From the NCBI RefSeq assembly GCF_021555175.1, contig NZ_JAKGRW010000012.1:62001-126000 (forward strand): a stretch of DNA of 64,000 bases. Direction: 5' to 3'. Source of the stretch: Nocardioides alcanivorans (lineage in GTDB: Bacteria > Actinomycetota > Actinomycetes > Propionibacteriales > Nocardioidaceae). A program made the position numbers and the translations under genes. The notes beneath the pieces are model-generated. The model was not told the origin of the DNA. It made no database searches and worked only from the letters and a program-made list of their open reading frames with translations. Below are positions 8,439 through 16,837 of this stretch, piece after piece (the first letter of the stretch is position 1; the number at the start of each line of letters is the position of its first letter).

Positions 8439-9722
8439 TCAGGAGGGACGGTGCTCCGCGAGGATCTCGTCATGGAACATCGTCGTGAACTCGCTCAGGT
8501 CGATCGAGTCCTTGTTCTCGGCCCACCACGCACCGAAGTCGGCGTACCCGACGTCGTCGAGACCGAGTCCTTCGACCTTCTCCTGCCAAGCCTTGTTGGC
8601 GCTCTGCATCGACTCCACGAAGGCGTTGCCGTCGGCAACCGCGTTGGTGCCCGAAAGGCTCTTCAACAGCTCCTCGTTCTTCGCCTGCAGCTTCGCCCTG
8701 GCGTCGTCGTCGAAGGGGTTGATCCCGCCGCTGGACTTCGCCACGACGTCGGCCATCTCCGCATTGTTGGCGAAGATCTTCTCTTCGACGTTGGCGGCGA
8801 CGAAGACGTCGAGCCGGTCCCAGAGCAGCTGCTGGGCCACGAGCGGCAGGGTCTCCCAGGTGGCCTTGCTGAAGGTCAGCGCGCCCGGTGCGACGGAGAA
8901 GCCCGCGGCAGGGTCGACCGTGACGAACGGCGCCTCCGCCAGGAACCCGCCAAGCACCGCCACGGTGGGCGTCGAGACGGTGCAGTCGACGACGCCTCGC
9001 TGCAGGCTCTCGTAGAGCTCGGTGTAGGGGACAGAGGACGGCGATCCGCCGAGCGCCTCGATCTCCGCGGACTGGGAACGCCCGCCGGAGCCGACCGAGG
9101 TGCCCTTCAGATCAGCCAGGCTGGTGCGCGCCTGCGAGCAGAACAAGGCATTGGCGCCTGAGTTGTAGACGGGCACCAGGGGCACCATGCCGTGATCGTC
9201 GAACTCCGCCATGATCTCGTCGGTCTCGAAGGCAACCTGGTTCGGCCAGGCGTTGGAGCTCAGGACCCCCTCGACGGCGCTGTGGTCGGAGATGAACCCA
9301 CCGTCGATCAGCGCCGCGTTGGCGGGGAACTCGCTGGGGTCGTAGATCGGCAGCACCGAAGCGATGTCCAACCGCCCGTCGGTGAGCGCCTCGTCGGCCT
9401 CGGTCGGATCGGCCACGGCATTGGAGTAGGAGATGTCGAACTTGATCTTGCCGCCGGACCACTCCTCGACCGCCGCGTAGTACTTCTCCTGGGGAAGGCC
9501 GGTCATCGACCCCTTGGGGGCCGGGGTCTGGGTGAGGAGGGTGATCTCGTCGATGTCCTCGAACGCCTCCTGGTACTCCTCCTTGGTGGCTCCGGCATCG
9601 ATGCCGTCGCCACCGGACTGATCTGCGCCGCCCGATTCGGCACACCCGGCCAGGGCTCCGACCCCGACCAGCATTGCTGCGGCGAACACTCCCGCTCGCC
9701 GCGAACCCAGCACTCTGTTCAT
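8439..9722 (-). CDS. TRAP transporter substrate-binding lipoprotein (DctP-like), first copy
   Basis: A 427-residue extracytoplasmic solute receptor. A basic N-terminus, hydrophobic stretch and LAGC lipobox (Cys27) indicate lipid anchoring outside the membrane. The body has the family's two-lobe layout; ELYESLQRGVVDCTVSTPT carries the conserved Y-x-S-L-x-x-G-x-x-D region. It shares long stretches with the second copy at 15.4-16.7 kb, for example GATKxEYxxAFEDI near the mature N-terminus. The promoter upstream has the same architecture as that of the second copy. TRAP receptors usually bind carboxylates or sulfonates through a conserved Arg, consistent with an anionic substrate here. Confidence 0.92.
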   Translation of the reverse strand: MNRVLGSRRAGVFAAAMLVGVGALAGCAESGGADQSGGDGIDAGATKEEYQEAFEDIDEITLLTQTPAPKGSMTGLPQEKYYAAVEEWSGGKIKFDISYSNAVADPTEADEALTDGRLDIASVLPIYDPSEFPANAALIDGGFISDHSAVEGVLSSNAWPNQVAFETDEIMAEFDDHGMVPLVPVYNSGANALFCSQARTSLADLKGTSVGSGGRSQSAEIEALGGSPSSVPYTELYESLQRGVVDCTVSTPTVAVLGGFLAEAPFVTVDPAAGFSVAPGALTFSKATWETLPLVAQQLLWDRLDVFVAANVEEKIFANNAEMADVVAKSSGGINPFDDDARAKLQAKNEELLKSLSGTNAVADGNAFVESMQSANKAWQEKVEGLGLDDVGYADFGAWWAENKDSIDLSEFTTMFHDEILAEHRPS

Positions 9723-9793
9723 GAGCCTGAATCTCCGTCCTACCGTTGTGCCCTCATCGGGCCTGCCTCGTGATGGGCATCACGACATGCATA

Positions 9794-9822
9794 ATCATTA
9801 ACCTAGATTCCCCGCGCGTCAA
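9794..9822 (-). promoter_or_regulatory. Predicted promoter of the TRAP/P450 operon
   Basis: Read on the minus strand: TTGACG (9822-9817), a 17-nt spacer, then AATGAT (9799-9794). It lies about 75 nt upstream of the first DctP start. The same -35/-10 pair with the same 17-nt spacer precedes the second DctP gene, which is the main support for the call. Confidence 0.6.
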
Positions 9823-9827
9823 GAGAC

Positions 9828-9837
9828 CATGCGCATG
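9828..9837. promoter_or_regulatory. CATGCGCATG palindrome, candidate activator/operator site
   Basis: A perfect 10-nt palindrome immediately upstream of the predicted -35 box, within the 17-nt stretch AGACCATGCGCATGAAT that is also found intact at 16783-16799 at the same distance from the other TRAP promoter. Placement just upstream of -35 would suit an activator. Confidence 0.55.
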
Positions 9838-9934
9838 AATTTTCCGCCGCGGTGTCAGCGTCGGAACACCGCGACTCCGGTGACCCCCGTCACCCTCTCA
9901 GGAGGGTCGTCGACGGTGACGTGTGGGTCTCAAC

Positions 9935-9995
9935 CCCAGTGATCGAGCGAAACCCGGTGATCACGCGAGTCCCGGTGATCGAGCTTGTCGAGATC
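9935..9995. repeat. Three 18-nt imperfect repeats ending in a 20-nt dispersed element
   Basis: Units beginning CCCAGTGATCGAGCG (9935), CCCGGTGATCACGCG (9953) and CCCGGTGATCGAGCT (9971) recur every 18 nt. The last contains TGATCGAGCTTGTCGAGATC (9976-9995), the exact reverse complement of two copies near 25.6-25.7 kb. This is part of the only gene-free stretch over 300 nt (9723-10051), which otherwise holds the TRAP promoter, its palindrome and the sulfatase terminator. Confidence 0.6.
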
Positions 9996-10023
9996 CCGCA
10001 CCCGTCGACGTGGGTCTCGGCAA

Positions 10024-10049
10024 GCGCGACCGCGGGTGCGCGGTCGCGC
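10024..10049 (-). terminator. Strong hairpin directly after the sulfatase gene
   Basis: GCGCGACCGCG (10024-10034) and CGCGGTCGCGC (10039-10049) form a perfect 11-bp stem with a 4-nt GGTG loop. It begins 2 nt beyond the sulfatase stop. There is no T-run, as is common for high-GC actinobacterial terminators. Confidence 0.65.
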
Positions 10050-10051
10050 CC

Positions 10052-12412
10052 TCACTGCAGGCCGAGCGCCAGCGCGCGCGCCTCCTCGAGCCGGGCATCC
10101 ACCTGGCCCCAGGTCTCGGGGTCCGGGTGGTAGGTCACTGACCTCAGCACCCCGGTGAAGGGAAAGCTCCGGCGCCGCTCATGGATGTCCCAGGAGACCG
10201 GGGAGCGCCGGCAGACGCCGACGTCGATGCCCTCGAACGGCAGATAGGAGAGGAATCGGAGGAGTCCGGGAACGCGCAGACGCTCCTCGCCGTCGACCAG
10301 CACGGTCGCGGTCCACCTGCTGTCGACCACCTCCATCCTCAACTCCAGCGTCGAGGACGGCGCCGACAGCGGAACAGGCCCGAAGCGGTGCGGGGCACCG
10401 TACTGGTTCTGCTCCAACCACAGCGCACCGTCCTCGACATGCAGCTGGTAGCCGCCGCCTTGGCCGCCATGCGCGAGCACCACGCCCTCATCACCCGGGC
10501 GATAGGACCAGTCAACGGTGACCCGCCACGACAGGCCCTGAATGAGTAGGCCGCACTGATGCCGCTCGAGAGTCGGAGTGCCGGCCAGGATCCGCACCGG
10601 CTCCGGAGGCCGCCGCGGCGGATGCTGGAGGAACTTGACCTTGGACCCCTCATCGAGCGGATAGACCTGATTCGCCCGAGCGGCCTGGTCGAACGCCTCC
10701 TGGAGCTCCGCCAGCTTCTCCGGATTCTCAGCGGCGAGGTCCCGTCGTTGGGTGACGTCGGCGGAGTCGAAGAGCTCCCAGCGGTCCTCGGAGAACGGCA
10801 CACCCGGACGCCGGTGCGTGACCGCCTCCCAGCCGTCGCGGTAGAAACCGCGGTTGCCGACGCATTCGGTGTACTGCTCGATGTGCGCGCTGGGCGCCTC
10901 CGAGTCAGAGACAGTGGGCGCGAAGCTGACCCCGTGCAGGTCGGCTGCAGGCACCCCGTTGCGCTCGGCGGGCAGCTCCAGGCCCAGCAGGTCGACGAGC
11001 GTCGGCAGCACGTCGGTCACGTGGGCGTACTGACGCCGGATCGAGGTTCCACCCCGCTCCAGGCCTTGGGGCCAGGAGACGATCAATGGCGACTGCTGGC
11101 CACCCCGCAGCGCGCTGAACTTGTAGAGCCGGAAGGGCGTATTGCACGCCATCGCCCAACCGCGCGGATAGTGCGGCCACATCGTCGGCCCGCCGAGGGC
11201 GTCGAGACGCTCCGGCAATTGCTCGTCCACCTCGGGGACCACGCCGGGCGTCTGCATGTAGCCGAAGTACGTCGCGGTCCCGGTGTCGTCGCTGCTTGCC
11301 CAGCTCGGCCGCGGCCGCGGCTGGTCAGTCAACCGCGCCGCGCCGTTGTCGCTGCAGAAGAGAATGACGGTGTTCTCCAACTCGCCCAGCTCGGCGAGCA
11401 GAGCACGCACCCGGCCGACGCTGCGGTCGATGGCGTCGACCATCGCCGCGTAGACCTCCATGTGCCGGGCGTGCACCCTTTGCTCCGTGGGGTTCAGCTC
11501 CGACCAGGCACCCACCTCGTGGCCGTCCTCCTGGTTGCGCGGCGGAAGCTCGGCGTCAGGAGGCATCACACCGCGCTCGATCTGCTTGGCCAGGCGCCGC
11601 TCGCGGACAACGTCCCAGCCCTCGTCGTATCGTCCGCGCTGCCGAGCGATGTCCTCGGCCTTGGCATGCATCGGCGCGTGCACCGCGCCATGGGAGAAGT
11701 AGAGGAAGAAGGGCTTGTCGCGATCGGCCGAACGCACCTCACGGATCATCCTGAGCGCACGGTCGGTGAGGTCGTCGGTCAGGTAGTAGTCGTCGGGGTA
11801 CTCATCGACGTGCACCACCGAGTTGCCCTCGTAGAGGCGGTGGGGGTGATGGAAGTCGGTCAGCGCTTCGAGGAAACCGTAGTACTGATCGAAGCCACGC
11901 TGCAGCGGCCAGTTGTGCCGATGGCCGGCCTCGTGGAAGTCGTCCTCCTTGCACAGGTGCCACTTGCCCACCATCAGCGTCGCGTAGCCGTTGGATCGGA
12001 AGACCTCCGGCATCGTCGGCTGGTTGAGCGGCAGCTCGGAGTGGTAGCCCGGGAAGCCCGGGTCGATGTGAGTGGGGAACCCGATGCCCGCGGCATGGGC
12101 GTTGAGGCCCGTCATCAGGGCCGCCCGCGTGGGCGAGCACAGCGGAGTGACCCGGAAGTTCGTGTACTGCAGACCGGCATCCGCTGTTGCGTCCAGGTGT
12201 GGAGTCGCGATCTCGGACCCGAAGCATCCGATGTCGGAGAAGCCGAGATCGTCAGCGAGGATCACGACGACGTTCGGGCTGCCCTTGGGGGCTTCCGCGG
12301 GAGCAGGGGGCCACCAAGGCTCCGACTCCGCCATGGTGGTCCGCACCTGACCGCCGAAGCCCGCGTAGGGCTGGAACGGGCGTGACGCCCCGGCCTTGCT
12401 CTCGCCCGTCAT
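10052..12412 (-). CDS. Type I sulfatase, AtsA/AtsD-sized, predicted cytoplasmic
   Basis: A 786-residue sulfatase. The formylglycine motif is C92-S-P-T-R within LCSPTRAALMTG; the metal-binding Asp pair is 54-55 in VILADDLGFSD, and HGAVHAPMH and a SDNG motif supply further active-site landmarks. The C-terminal ~180 residues form a separate beta-rich domain (GTPTLERHQ, GGQGGGYQLHVEDG) also present in the second sulfatase at 54-56 kb. The size matches mycobacterial AtsA/AtsD (about 787 residues). No signal peptide is visible, so desulfation should occur after uptake. Start ATG at 12412 overlaps the SDR stop (ATGA); the gene ends the unit promoter-DctP2-ligase-SDR-sulfatase. An FGE-type activating enzyme must be encoded elsewhere. 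Confidence 0.92.
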   Translation of the reverse strand: MTGESKAGASRPFQPYAGFGGQVRTTMAESEPWWPPAPAEAPKGSPNVVVILADDLGFSDIGCFGSEIATPHLDATADAGLQYTNFRVTPLCSPTRAALMTGLNAHAAGIGFPTHIDPGFPGYHSELPLNQPTMPEVFRSNGYATLMVGKWHLCKEDDFHEAGHRHNWPLQRGFDQYYGFLEALTDFHHPHRLYEGNSVVHVDEYPDDYYLTDDLTDRALRMIREVRSADRDKPFFLYFSHGAVHAPMHAKAEDIARQRGRYDEGWDVVRERRLAKQIERGVMPPDAELPPRNQEDGHEVGAWSELNPTEQRVHARHMEVYAAMVDAIDRSVGRVRALLAELGELENTVILFCSDNGAARLTDQPRPRPSWASSDDTGTATYFGYMQTPGVVPEVDEQLPERLDALGGPTMWPHYPRGWAMACNTPFRLYKFSALRGGQQSPLIVSWPQGLERGGTSIRRQYAHVTDVLPTLVDLLGLELPAERNGVPAADLHGVSFAPTVSDSEAPSAHIEQYTECVGNRGFYRDGWEAVTHRRPGVPFSEDRWELFDSADVTQRRDLAAENPEKLAELQEAFDQAARANQVYPLDEGSKVKFLQHPPRRPPEPVRILAGTPTLERHQCGLLIQGLSWRVTVDWSYRPGDEGVVLAHGGQGGGYQLHVEDGALWLEQNQYGAPHRFGPVPLSAPSSTLELRMEVVDSRWTATVLVDGEERLRVPGLLRFLSYLPFEGIDVGVCRRSPVSWDIHERRRSFPFTGVLRSVTYHPDPETWGQVDARLEEARALALGLQ

Positions 12413-13194
12413 CGCAGACCACGCCAAGCCATGAGACCGCCGTCGACGGGCAGGGTCACGCCGGTGAGGAACGACGCCTCGTCCGAAGCCAGGAAGCACA
12501 CCACGTCAGCAACCTCCTTGGGTGTGCCGAACCTCGGGATCAGGTGGGCGCCAGTCATCAACCACTCCTGTCGCTCCGGATCCGGCGAGGAGGCGATCCG
12601 CTCGCGGGCCATCGGCGTCTCGATCGATCCGGGCGCGAAGGCGTTGCAGCGCACCTCCGGAGAGAGCGCGACCGCCGTCGCCTTCGTCAGCTGCACCACC
12701 GCGCCCTTGCTCGCCACGTAGGCCGGAGTGGCGTAGCCGGTGAGGCCTGCGACCGAGGCTGCGTTGACGATCGAGGGTCCTCTGGTCGAAGCCCGCAATG
12801 CCTCACTCGCCGCCTGGGTGGCCAGATAGACCGCCTTGACGTTGATGTCGAAGACCCTGTCCCACACGTGCTCGGGGAGCCTGTCGACGGTCGCGTGGTC
12901 CGGCGCGAAGGCCGAGTCGATCACCCCGGCATTGTTGACGAGCGTGTCCAACCCGCCACCGCCCCGCAGCGCCGTCTCCACCATCGAGCGAACCTGCGCC
13001 GAGTCGCTCAGGTCGACACCCACCACCTGACCCCTGCCCCCCGCTTCCTCGACGAGAGCAAGCGTCTCCTCGGCTCCGTCCACCGAGATGTCGGCGACGG
13101 ACACGTAGGCCGCGCCCCGCCGAGCCATCTCGACGGCAATCTCGCGGCCCATGCCTTGAGCTGCGCCGGTCACCAGGACTCGCTTGTCGTGCAT
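12409..13194 (-). CDS. Short-chain dehydrogenase/reductase (SDR), classical type
   Basis: A 261-residue classical SDR with TGAAQGMG cofactor motif near residue 10, NNAG near residue 90, catalytic Ser in IVNAASVAGLTG and YVASK as the YxxxK dyad. VADIS after the second strand ends in Asp, suggesting NAD(H) preference. It is very similar in layout to the SDR at 30.5-31.4 kb, both beginning with RVLVTGAAQGMGREIA-like sequence and ending in ...DGGxMAWRG. It overlaps the sulfatase, so an alcohol released by desulfation is an attractive but unproven substrate. Confidence 0.9.
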   Translation of the reverse strand: MHDKRVLVTGAAQGMGREIAVEMARRGAAYVSVADISVDGAEETLALVEEAGGRGQVVGVDLSDSAQVRSMVETALRGGGGLDTLVNNAGVIDSAFAPDHATVDRLPEHVWDRVFDINVKAVYLATQAASEALRASTRGPSIVNAASVAGLTGYATPAYVASKGAVVQLTKATAVALSPEVRCNAFAPGSIETPMARERIASSPDPERQEWLMTGAHLIPRFGTPKEVADVVCFLASDEASFLTGVTLPVDGGLMAWRGLR

Positions 13195-13246
13195 TCTGCT
13201 CCTCGGATCAGTCAGTTGTCGGGGGTGTCACGTCGTTCGGTGTGGG

Positions 13247-15355
13247 TCAGGTCCGCCAGGTCACCAGCGCGTCGAGCGCCTCGACGGTGGCACCGTCGAC
13301 GCGCAAGGGGTTGATCTCGAGCGAGTCGAACGCGGCATGGTGCTGCTCGGCCAGCGCACTGGCCAGGCGCCCGACGCCGGCGATGGCCGACGCCAGGACA
13401 GCGCGGTCCGCTGGTGCACGACCTCTGACCCCGTCAAGGAGAGCGCCACCCCTCAGCCGGTCGAGCATGCGGCGAACCGCCTCCTCGTCTGCCGGGAGCG
13501 GAGCCAGGACCACGTCGTCGAGTACCTCCACCAACACACCACCGAGTCCGACTGCGAGCAGCAGCCCCCAGTCGTCGTCACGAGTCACGCCGACGAGGAG
13601 CTCCACCGCTGCTGCGCGCATCGGTGAGACCAGCACCCCGTCCAGCCGCGCATCGGGTCGGGCTGCGCGACAGCCGGTGAGGATCGAGTCGTACTCGGCT
13701 GCAGCGCGGTCAGGCTCCACGTCGAGCCGGACCCCGCCGATGTCGCTCTTGTGCGCGATGTCCGAGGAAACGACCTTCATGGCCACCGGGCCACCCGTCT
13801 CCGCTGCCGCCTTCTCCGCCTCTTGGGCTGAATGCACGTGCCAGGAAGGGACGACCGGGATGCCGGCGGCGACGAGCAGGTCACGGGCCGCCGCCTCCGA
13901 GAGCGGTTGCGCGTCGACTCGGGGAATCGAGATCCCCCTGGCCTCCGGTCGGGAAAGAAGACGACGTCGTGACCAGTCGGCGACCCGAGCCACGCCGTCC
14001 ACGGCCAACCGCAGGCCGGGGACGACGTGGGTGATGCCACCGGTGCGCAGCACACCTTGGGCCTGTGGCCCGATGGGCTGACTCGTCTGCGTCACGTAGA
14101 GCACCGGCACGTCCGCCGCCGCGGCACCGGCACCGATCGCGTCGACGTACTTCTGTCCATAGAAGGGCTTGCCGTCCTCGCGCCAGGGCAGGCTGTTGAT
14201 CACCAGCACGGACCCGACGGACGGGTCGTTGCCGACTGCTTGCACCGACGCCGTCCACAGCGTCGGATCAATGATGGCTGCGCCGGTGATGTCGAGCGGG
14301 TTGTGCGCGTGCCCGAAGTCCGGCATCCGCTCCGCGAGCGCCGCCGTGGTCGCCGCAGACAGCTCGGGAAGCTCGGCGCCACCGGCATCGGCGAGGTCGG
14401 CGACGATGTCGCAGGCACCACCGGAGATCGAGACGACACCGATGCCGGGCCGGTCGAGAGGGCCGGTGTGCGCCGCGATCCCCGCGGTCACCAGCATCTC
14501 CTCGATGGTGTCGACCCGGATCACCCCGAGATCGGTGAACATCGCGTCGATCACGCGGTCGTCTCCCACCAGCGCACCGGTGTGCGACGCCGCGGTGCGG
14601 GCGGCAAGCTCGCTCCGCCCGGCCTTCAGCACCACGACGGCCTTGCCCGCGGCTGCGGCGCGGCGAGCCGCCGCGGCGAAGACCTCCGGCTCCTTCACGC
14701 TCTCCATGAAGATGGCGACAGCCCCGACGGCATCATCGTCGACGAGCACGTCCACGAGATGACCGACGGTGACCATCGCCTCGTTGCCCACGGTGCACAC
14801 ATGCGAGAGCCCGACCCCCGCCATCGCGGCGAACTCCTTCATTGCACCGCAGCTTGCTCCACTCTGCGAGATCAGCGCCACCGGCCCCGGCTCGGTGGGC
14901 GGATCGGAGAGAGCCATCGCCGGGATGCCGGAACCGACATTGACCAGACCCAGCACGTTGGGGCCGAGCATGGCGATGCCGAGCTCCTCGGCGAGCGCCA
15001 CCAGCTCCTGCTGCCGCCGAAGACCCTCCGGCCCGACCTCCGACCATCCAGAGCTGAGCACGATCGCCGCCTTGGCCCCCGCTGCAGCTGCGTCGCGGAG
15101 CGCGTCCGGCGCCGCTGCAGCGGGAACCATCACATGCACCAGGTCGACCGGTCGACCGACGGCCGTGCAGGTGGGGTACGTCGGACGACCGTGCACCTCG
15201 CGGCGACGGGGGTTGACCAGGAAGGTGGTCTCCTCCCACCCCGCCGCCACGAGATTGCCGTGCAGGAGCGTGGAGAAGGTGGACTTGTCACTCGCCCCGA
15301 TCAGCGCGAACGATCGCGGGTTGAGCAAGGCATCGACGGACTCACGGGACAGCAC
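13247..15355 (-). CDS. ADP-forming acyl-CoA ligase (acetate-CoA ligase family), fused alpha-beta
   Basis: A 702-residue protein with an N-terminal CoA-binding Rossmann domain (RSFALIGASDKSTFS), succinyl-CoA-ligase-like middle domains (ISQSGASCGAMKEFA; ISGGACDIVADLA) and a C-terminal ATP-grasp domain (VAMKVVSSDIAHKSDIGGV). This is the single-chain form of NDP-forming acyl-CoA synthetases, which make acyl-CoA from an acid, ATP and CoA with ADP and phosphate. It lies between the second TRAP binding protein and the SDR/sulfatase, so it may activate the imported acid. A paralogue follows at 16.8-18.9 kb. Confidence 0.88.
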   Translation of the reverse strand: MLSRESVDALLNPRSFALIGASDKSTFSTLLHGNLVAAGWEETTFLVNPRRREVHGRPTYPTCTAVGRPVDLVHVMVPAAAAPDALRDAAAAGAKAAIVLSSGWSEVGPEGLRRQQELVALAEELGIAMLGPNVLGLVNVGSGIPAMALSDPPTEPGPVALISQSGASCGAMKEFAAMAGVGLSHVCTVGNEAMVTVGHLVDVLVDDDAVGAVAIFMESVKEPEVFAAAARRAAAAGKAVVVLKAGRSELAARTAASHTGALVGDDRVIDAMFTDLGVIRVDTIEEMLVTAGIAAHTGPLDRPGIGVVSISGGACDIVADLADAGGAELPELSAATTAALAERMPDFGHAHNPLDITGAAIIDPTLWTASVQAVGNDPSVGSVLVINSLPWREDGKPFYGQKYVDAIGAGAAAADVPVLYVTQTSQPIGPQAQGVLRTGGITHVVPGLRLAVDGVARVADWSRRRLLSRPEARGISIPRVDAQPLSEAAARDLLVAAGIPVVPSWHVHSAQEAEKAAAETGGPVAMKVVSSDIAHKSDIGGVRLDVEPDRAAAEYDSILTGCRAARPDARLDGVLVSPMRAAAVELLVGVTRDDDWGLLLAVGLGGVLVEVLDDVVLAPLPADEEAVRRMLDRLRGGALLDGVRGRAPADRAVLASAIAGVGRLASALAEQHHAAFDSLEINPLRVDGATVEALDALVTWRT

Positions 15356-15427
15356 TCAGGGATTCCTTCGGGTCGCAGGTCGTCGCCGGTACGACGGGTT
15401 CACGGACGGCAGCCACCGGCACCGGCC

Positions 15428-16699
15428 TCAGGCGGGCCGATGGGGCAGGAGGATCTCCTCGAACACCACGTCGATCAGCGGCTGGAGGTCCACGTCCCCC
15501 GAGGCATAGAAGTCCGCGAAGTCGTCGTACGCGACCTCCTCGTAGCCCAACTCGCCGGTGATGGTCGAGTCCCACTTCTCGATCGACGACTCGACGGCGT
15601 CGATGAAGGCGTCGCCGTCGTCGACGGCGTCGGTGCCTCGCAGTTCCTCGAGGCGATCGGCGTTGAGCTTGGCAATGGCCTCACGAGCATCGTCCTCGTA
15701 CTCGGACACGCCGCCGCCAGCCTCGGTGTAGGCCGTGGTCACCTCCGAGATCACCTGCCACACCGATTCGTAGTTGGAGACCATGAAGGCATCGAGGCGA
15801 TCGAACAGGAGCTGCTGGACCACCAGCGGATAGGAGTCCCACGCAGCCTGGCTGAAGGCGAGAGACCCGGGACCGGAGCCGAATCCGGCCGAGGAGTCGA
15901 TCGTCGCGTGGGGAACCTCGCCACCGAAGCCACCGAGCTGACTGACCAGAAGGCTGTTCATGCTGCAGTCGGCCACGCCGCGCTGGAGGCTCTCGTAGAT
16001 CTCCGGGTAGGCCATCGAGATCGGCGTGGCGCCCAAGCTCTTGAGCACCTTGCCCTGGGCGGCGGTGCCGTTGATGATCTGGGCACCGTCGAAGTCATCG
16101 AGCGAGGTGATCGCCTCCGCGCAGTTGAGGGCGATGAGGCCACTGTTGAACGCCGGCATCACGACCTTCACACCGTTGTCGGCGAGCTCGTCGAAGATCT
16201 CGTTGGTCTGGTAGGCGACGTCGAGCCACCAGGTGTTCGACTCCAGGAGCCCGACGAACGCACCTTGGCTTCCTGCGAACGTGACGTCGGCCAGGAGTGA
16301 GTTGGCGGGGTACTCCTGCGGTTCGTAGGTCGCGACGACCGAGCCCATGTCGAGCCGGCCGTCCCGCAGGGCGTCGTCCACCTCGGTGGGCGGCGCGATC
16401 GCGTTGGAGTAGGCGATGTCGAAGGTGATCTTGCCGTCGGACCACTCCTCGACCGCCTGCATGTAGCCCTCGAACTTGGCGCCCGTCAACGACCCCTTGG
16501 GGGAGGGCGACTGGGCCGTGATGGTGATGGGCTTGATGTCCTCGAACGCCTTGGCGTACTCATCCTTGGTGGCACCGAAGTCGATGCCGTCGCCCTTGGC
16601 CTGTGCACCGCTGCCTTCCTCGGCGCAGCCTGCCAGCGCCGAGGCCAGGAGTACACCGGCCGCCAAGCCACCGAGCCAGCGTGTCCTTCTCGTGGTCAT
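15428..16699 (-). CDS. TRAP transporter substrate-binding lipoprotein (DctP-like), orphan second copy
   Basis: A 423-residue paralogue of the receptor at 8.4-9.7 kb, with a basic N-terminus, hydrophobic stretch and SALAGC lipobox. The mature N-terminus GATKDEYAKAFEDI and the EIYESLQRGVADCSMNS region closely match the first copy. No DctQ or DctM gene is adjacent, so it probably shares the DctQM pair at 6.2-8.4 kb. The ATG at 16699 is preferred because it gives a proper lipoprotein signal; the frame opens 18 codons earlier. It starts the unit that ends with the sulfatase. Confidence 0.9.
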   Translation of the reverse strand: MTTRRTRWLGGLAAGVLLASALAGCAEEGSGAQAKGDGIDFGATKDEYAKAFEDIKPITITAQSPSPKGSLTGAKFEGYMQAVEEWSDGKITFDIAYSNAIAPPTEVDDALRDGRLDMGSVVATYEPQEYPANSLLADVTFAGSQGAFVGLLESNTWWLDVAYQTNEIFDELADNGVKVVMPAFNSGLIALNCAEAITSLDDFDGAQIINGTAAQGKVLKSLGATPISMAYPEIYESLQRGVADCSMNSLLVSQLGGFGGEVPHATIDSSAGFGSGPGSLAFSQAAWDSYPLVVQQLLFDRLDAFMVSNYESVWQVISEVTTAYTEAGGGVSEYEDDAREAIAKLNADRLEELRGTDAVDDGDAFIDAVESSIEKWDSTITGELGYEEVAYDDFADFYASGDVDLQPLIDVVFEEILLPHRPA

Positions 16700-16752
16700 G
16701 CTCACTGCCGTCTTCCCTTCGTCAAAGGTGATGGACATCACCTGCCCTGACA

Positions 16753-16781
16753 ATCATTCGCACGGAATGTCCGAAGGTCAA
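16753..16781 (-). promoter_or_regulatory. Predicted promoter of the DctP2-ligase-SDR-sulfatase unit
   Basis: On the minus strand, TTGACC (16781-16776), a 17-nt spacer and AATGAT (16758-16753). Sequence and spacing match the promoter at 9794-9822, and each lies upstream of a DctP paralogue. Confidence 0.6.
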
Positions 16782-16786
16782 TAGAC

Positions 16787-16796
16787 CATGCGCATG
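16787..16796. promoter_or_regulatory. CATGCGCATG palindrome, second copy
   Basis: Identical to the palindrome at 9828-9837 and at the same distance (31 nt between the starts of AATCATT and AGACCATG) from the promoter elements. The conserved block is AGACCATGCGCATGAAT. Confidence 0.55.
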
Positions 16797-16837
16797 AATA
16801 TCCCACTTTCGATCGAAAAGTCAGCGCGTCGTCGGGG

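Noticed and set aside
14027..16300. A plus-strand open frame of 757 codons opposite the ligase and TRAP receptor
   Set aside because: No recognisable domain, and the opposite strand encodes two clear families in full.
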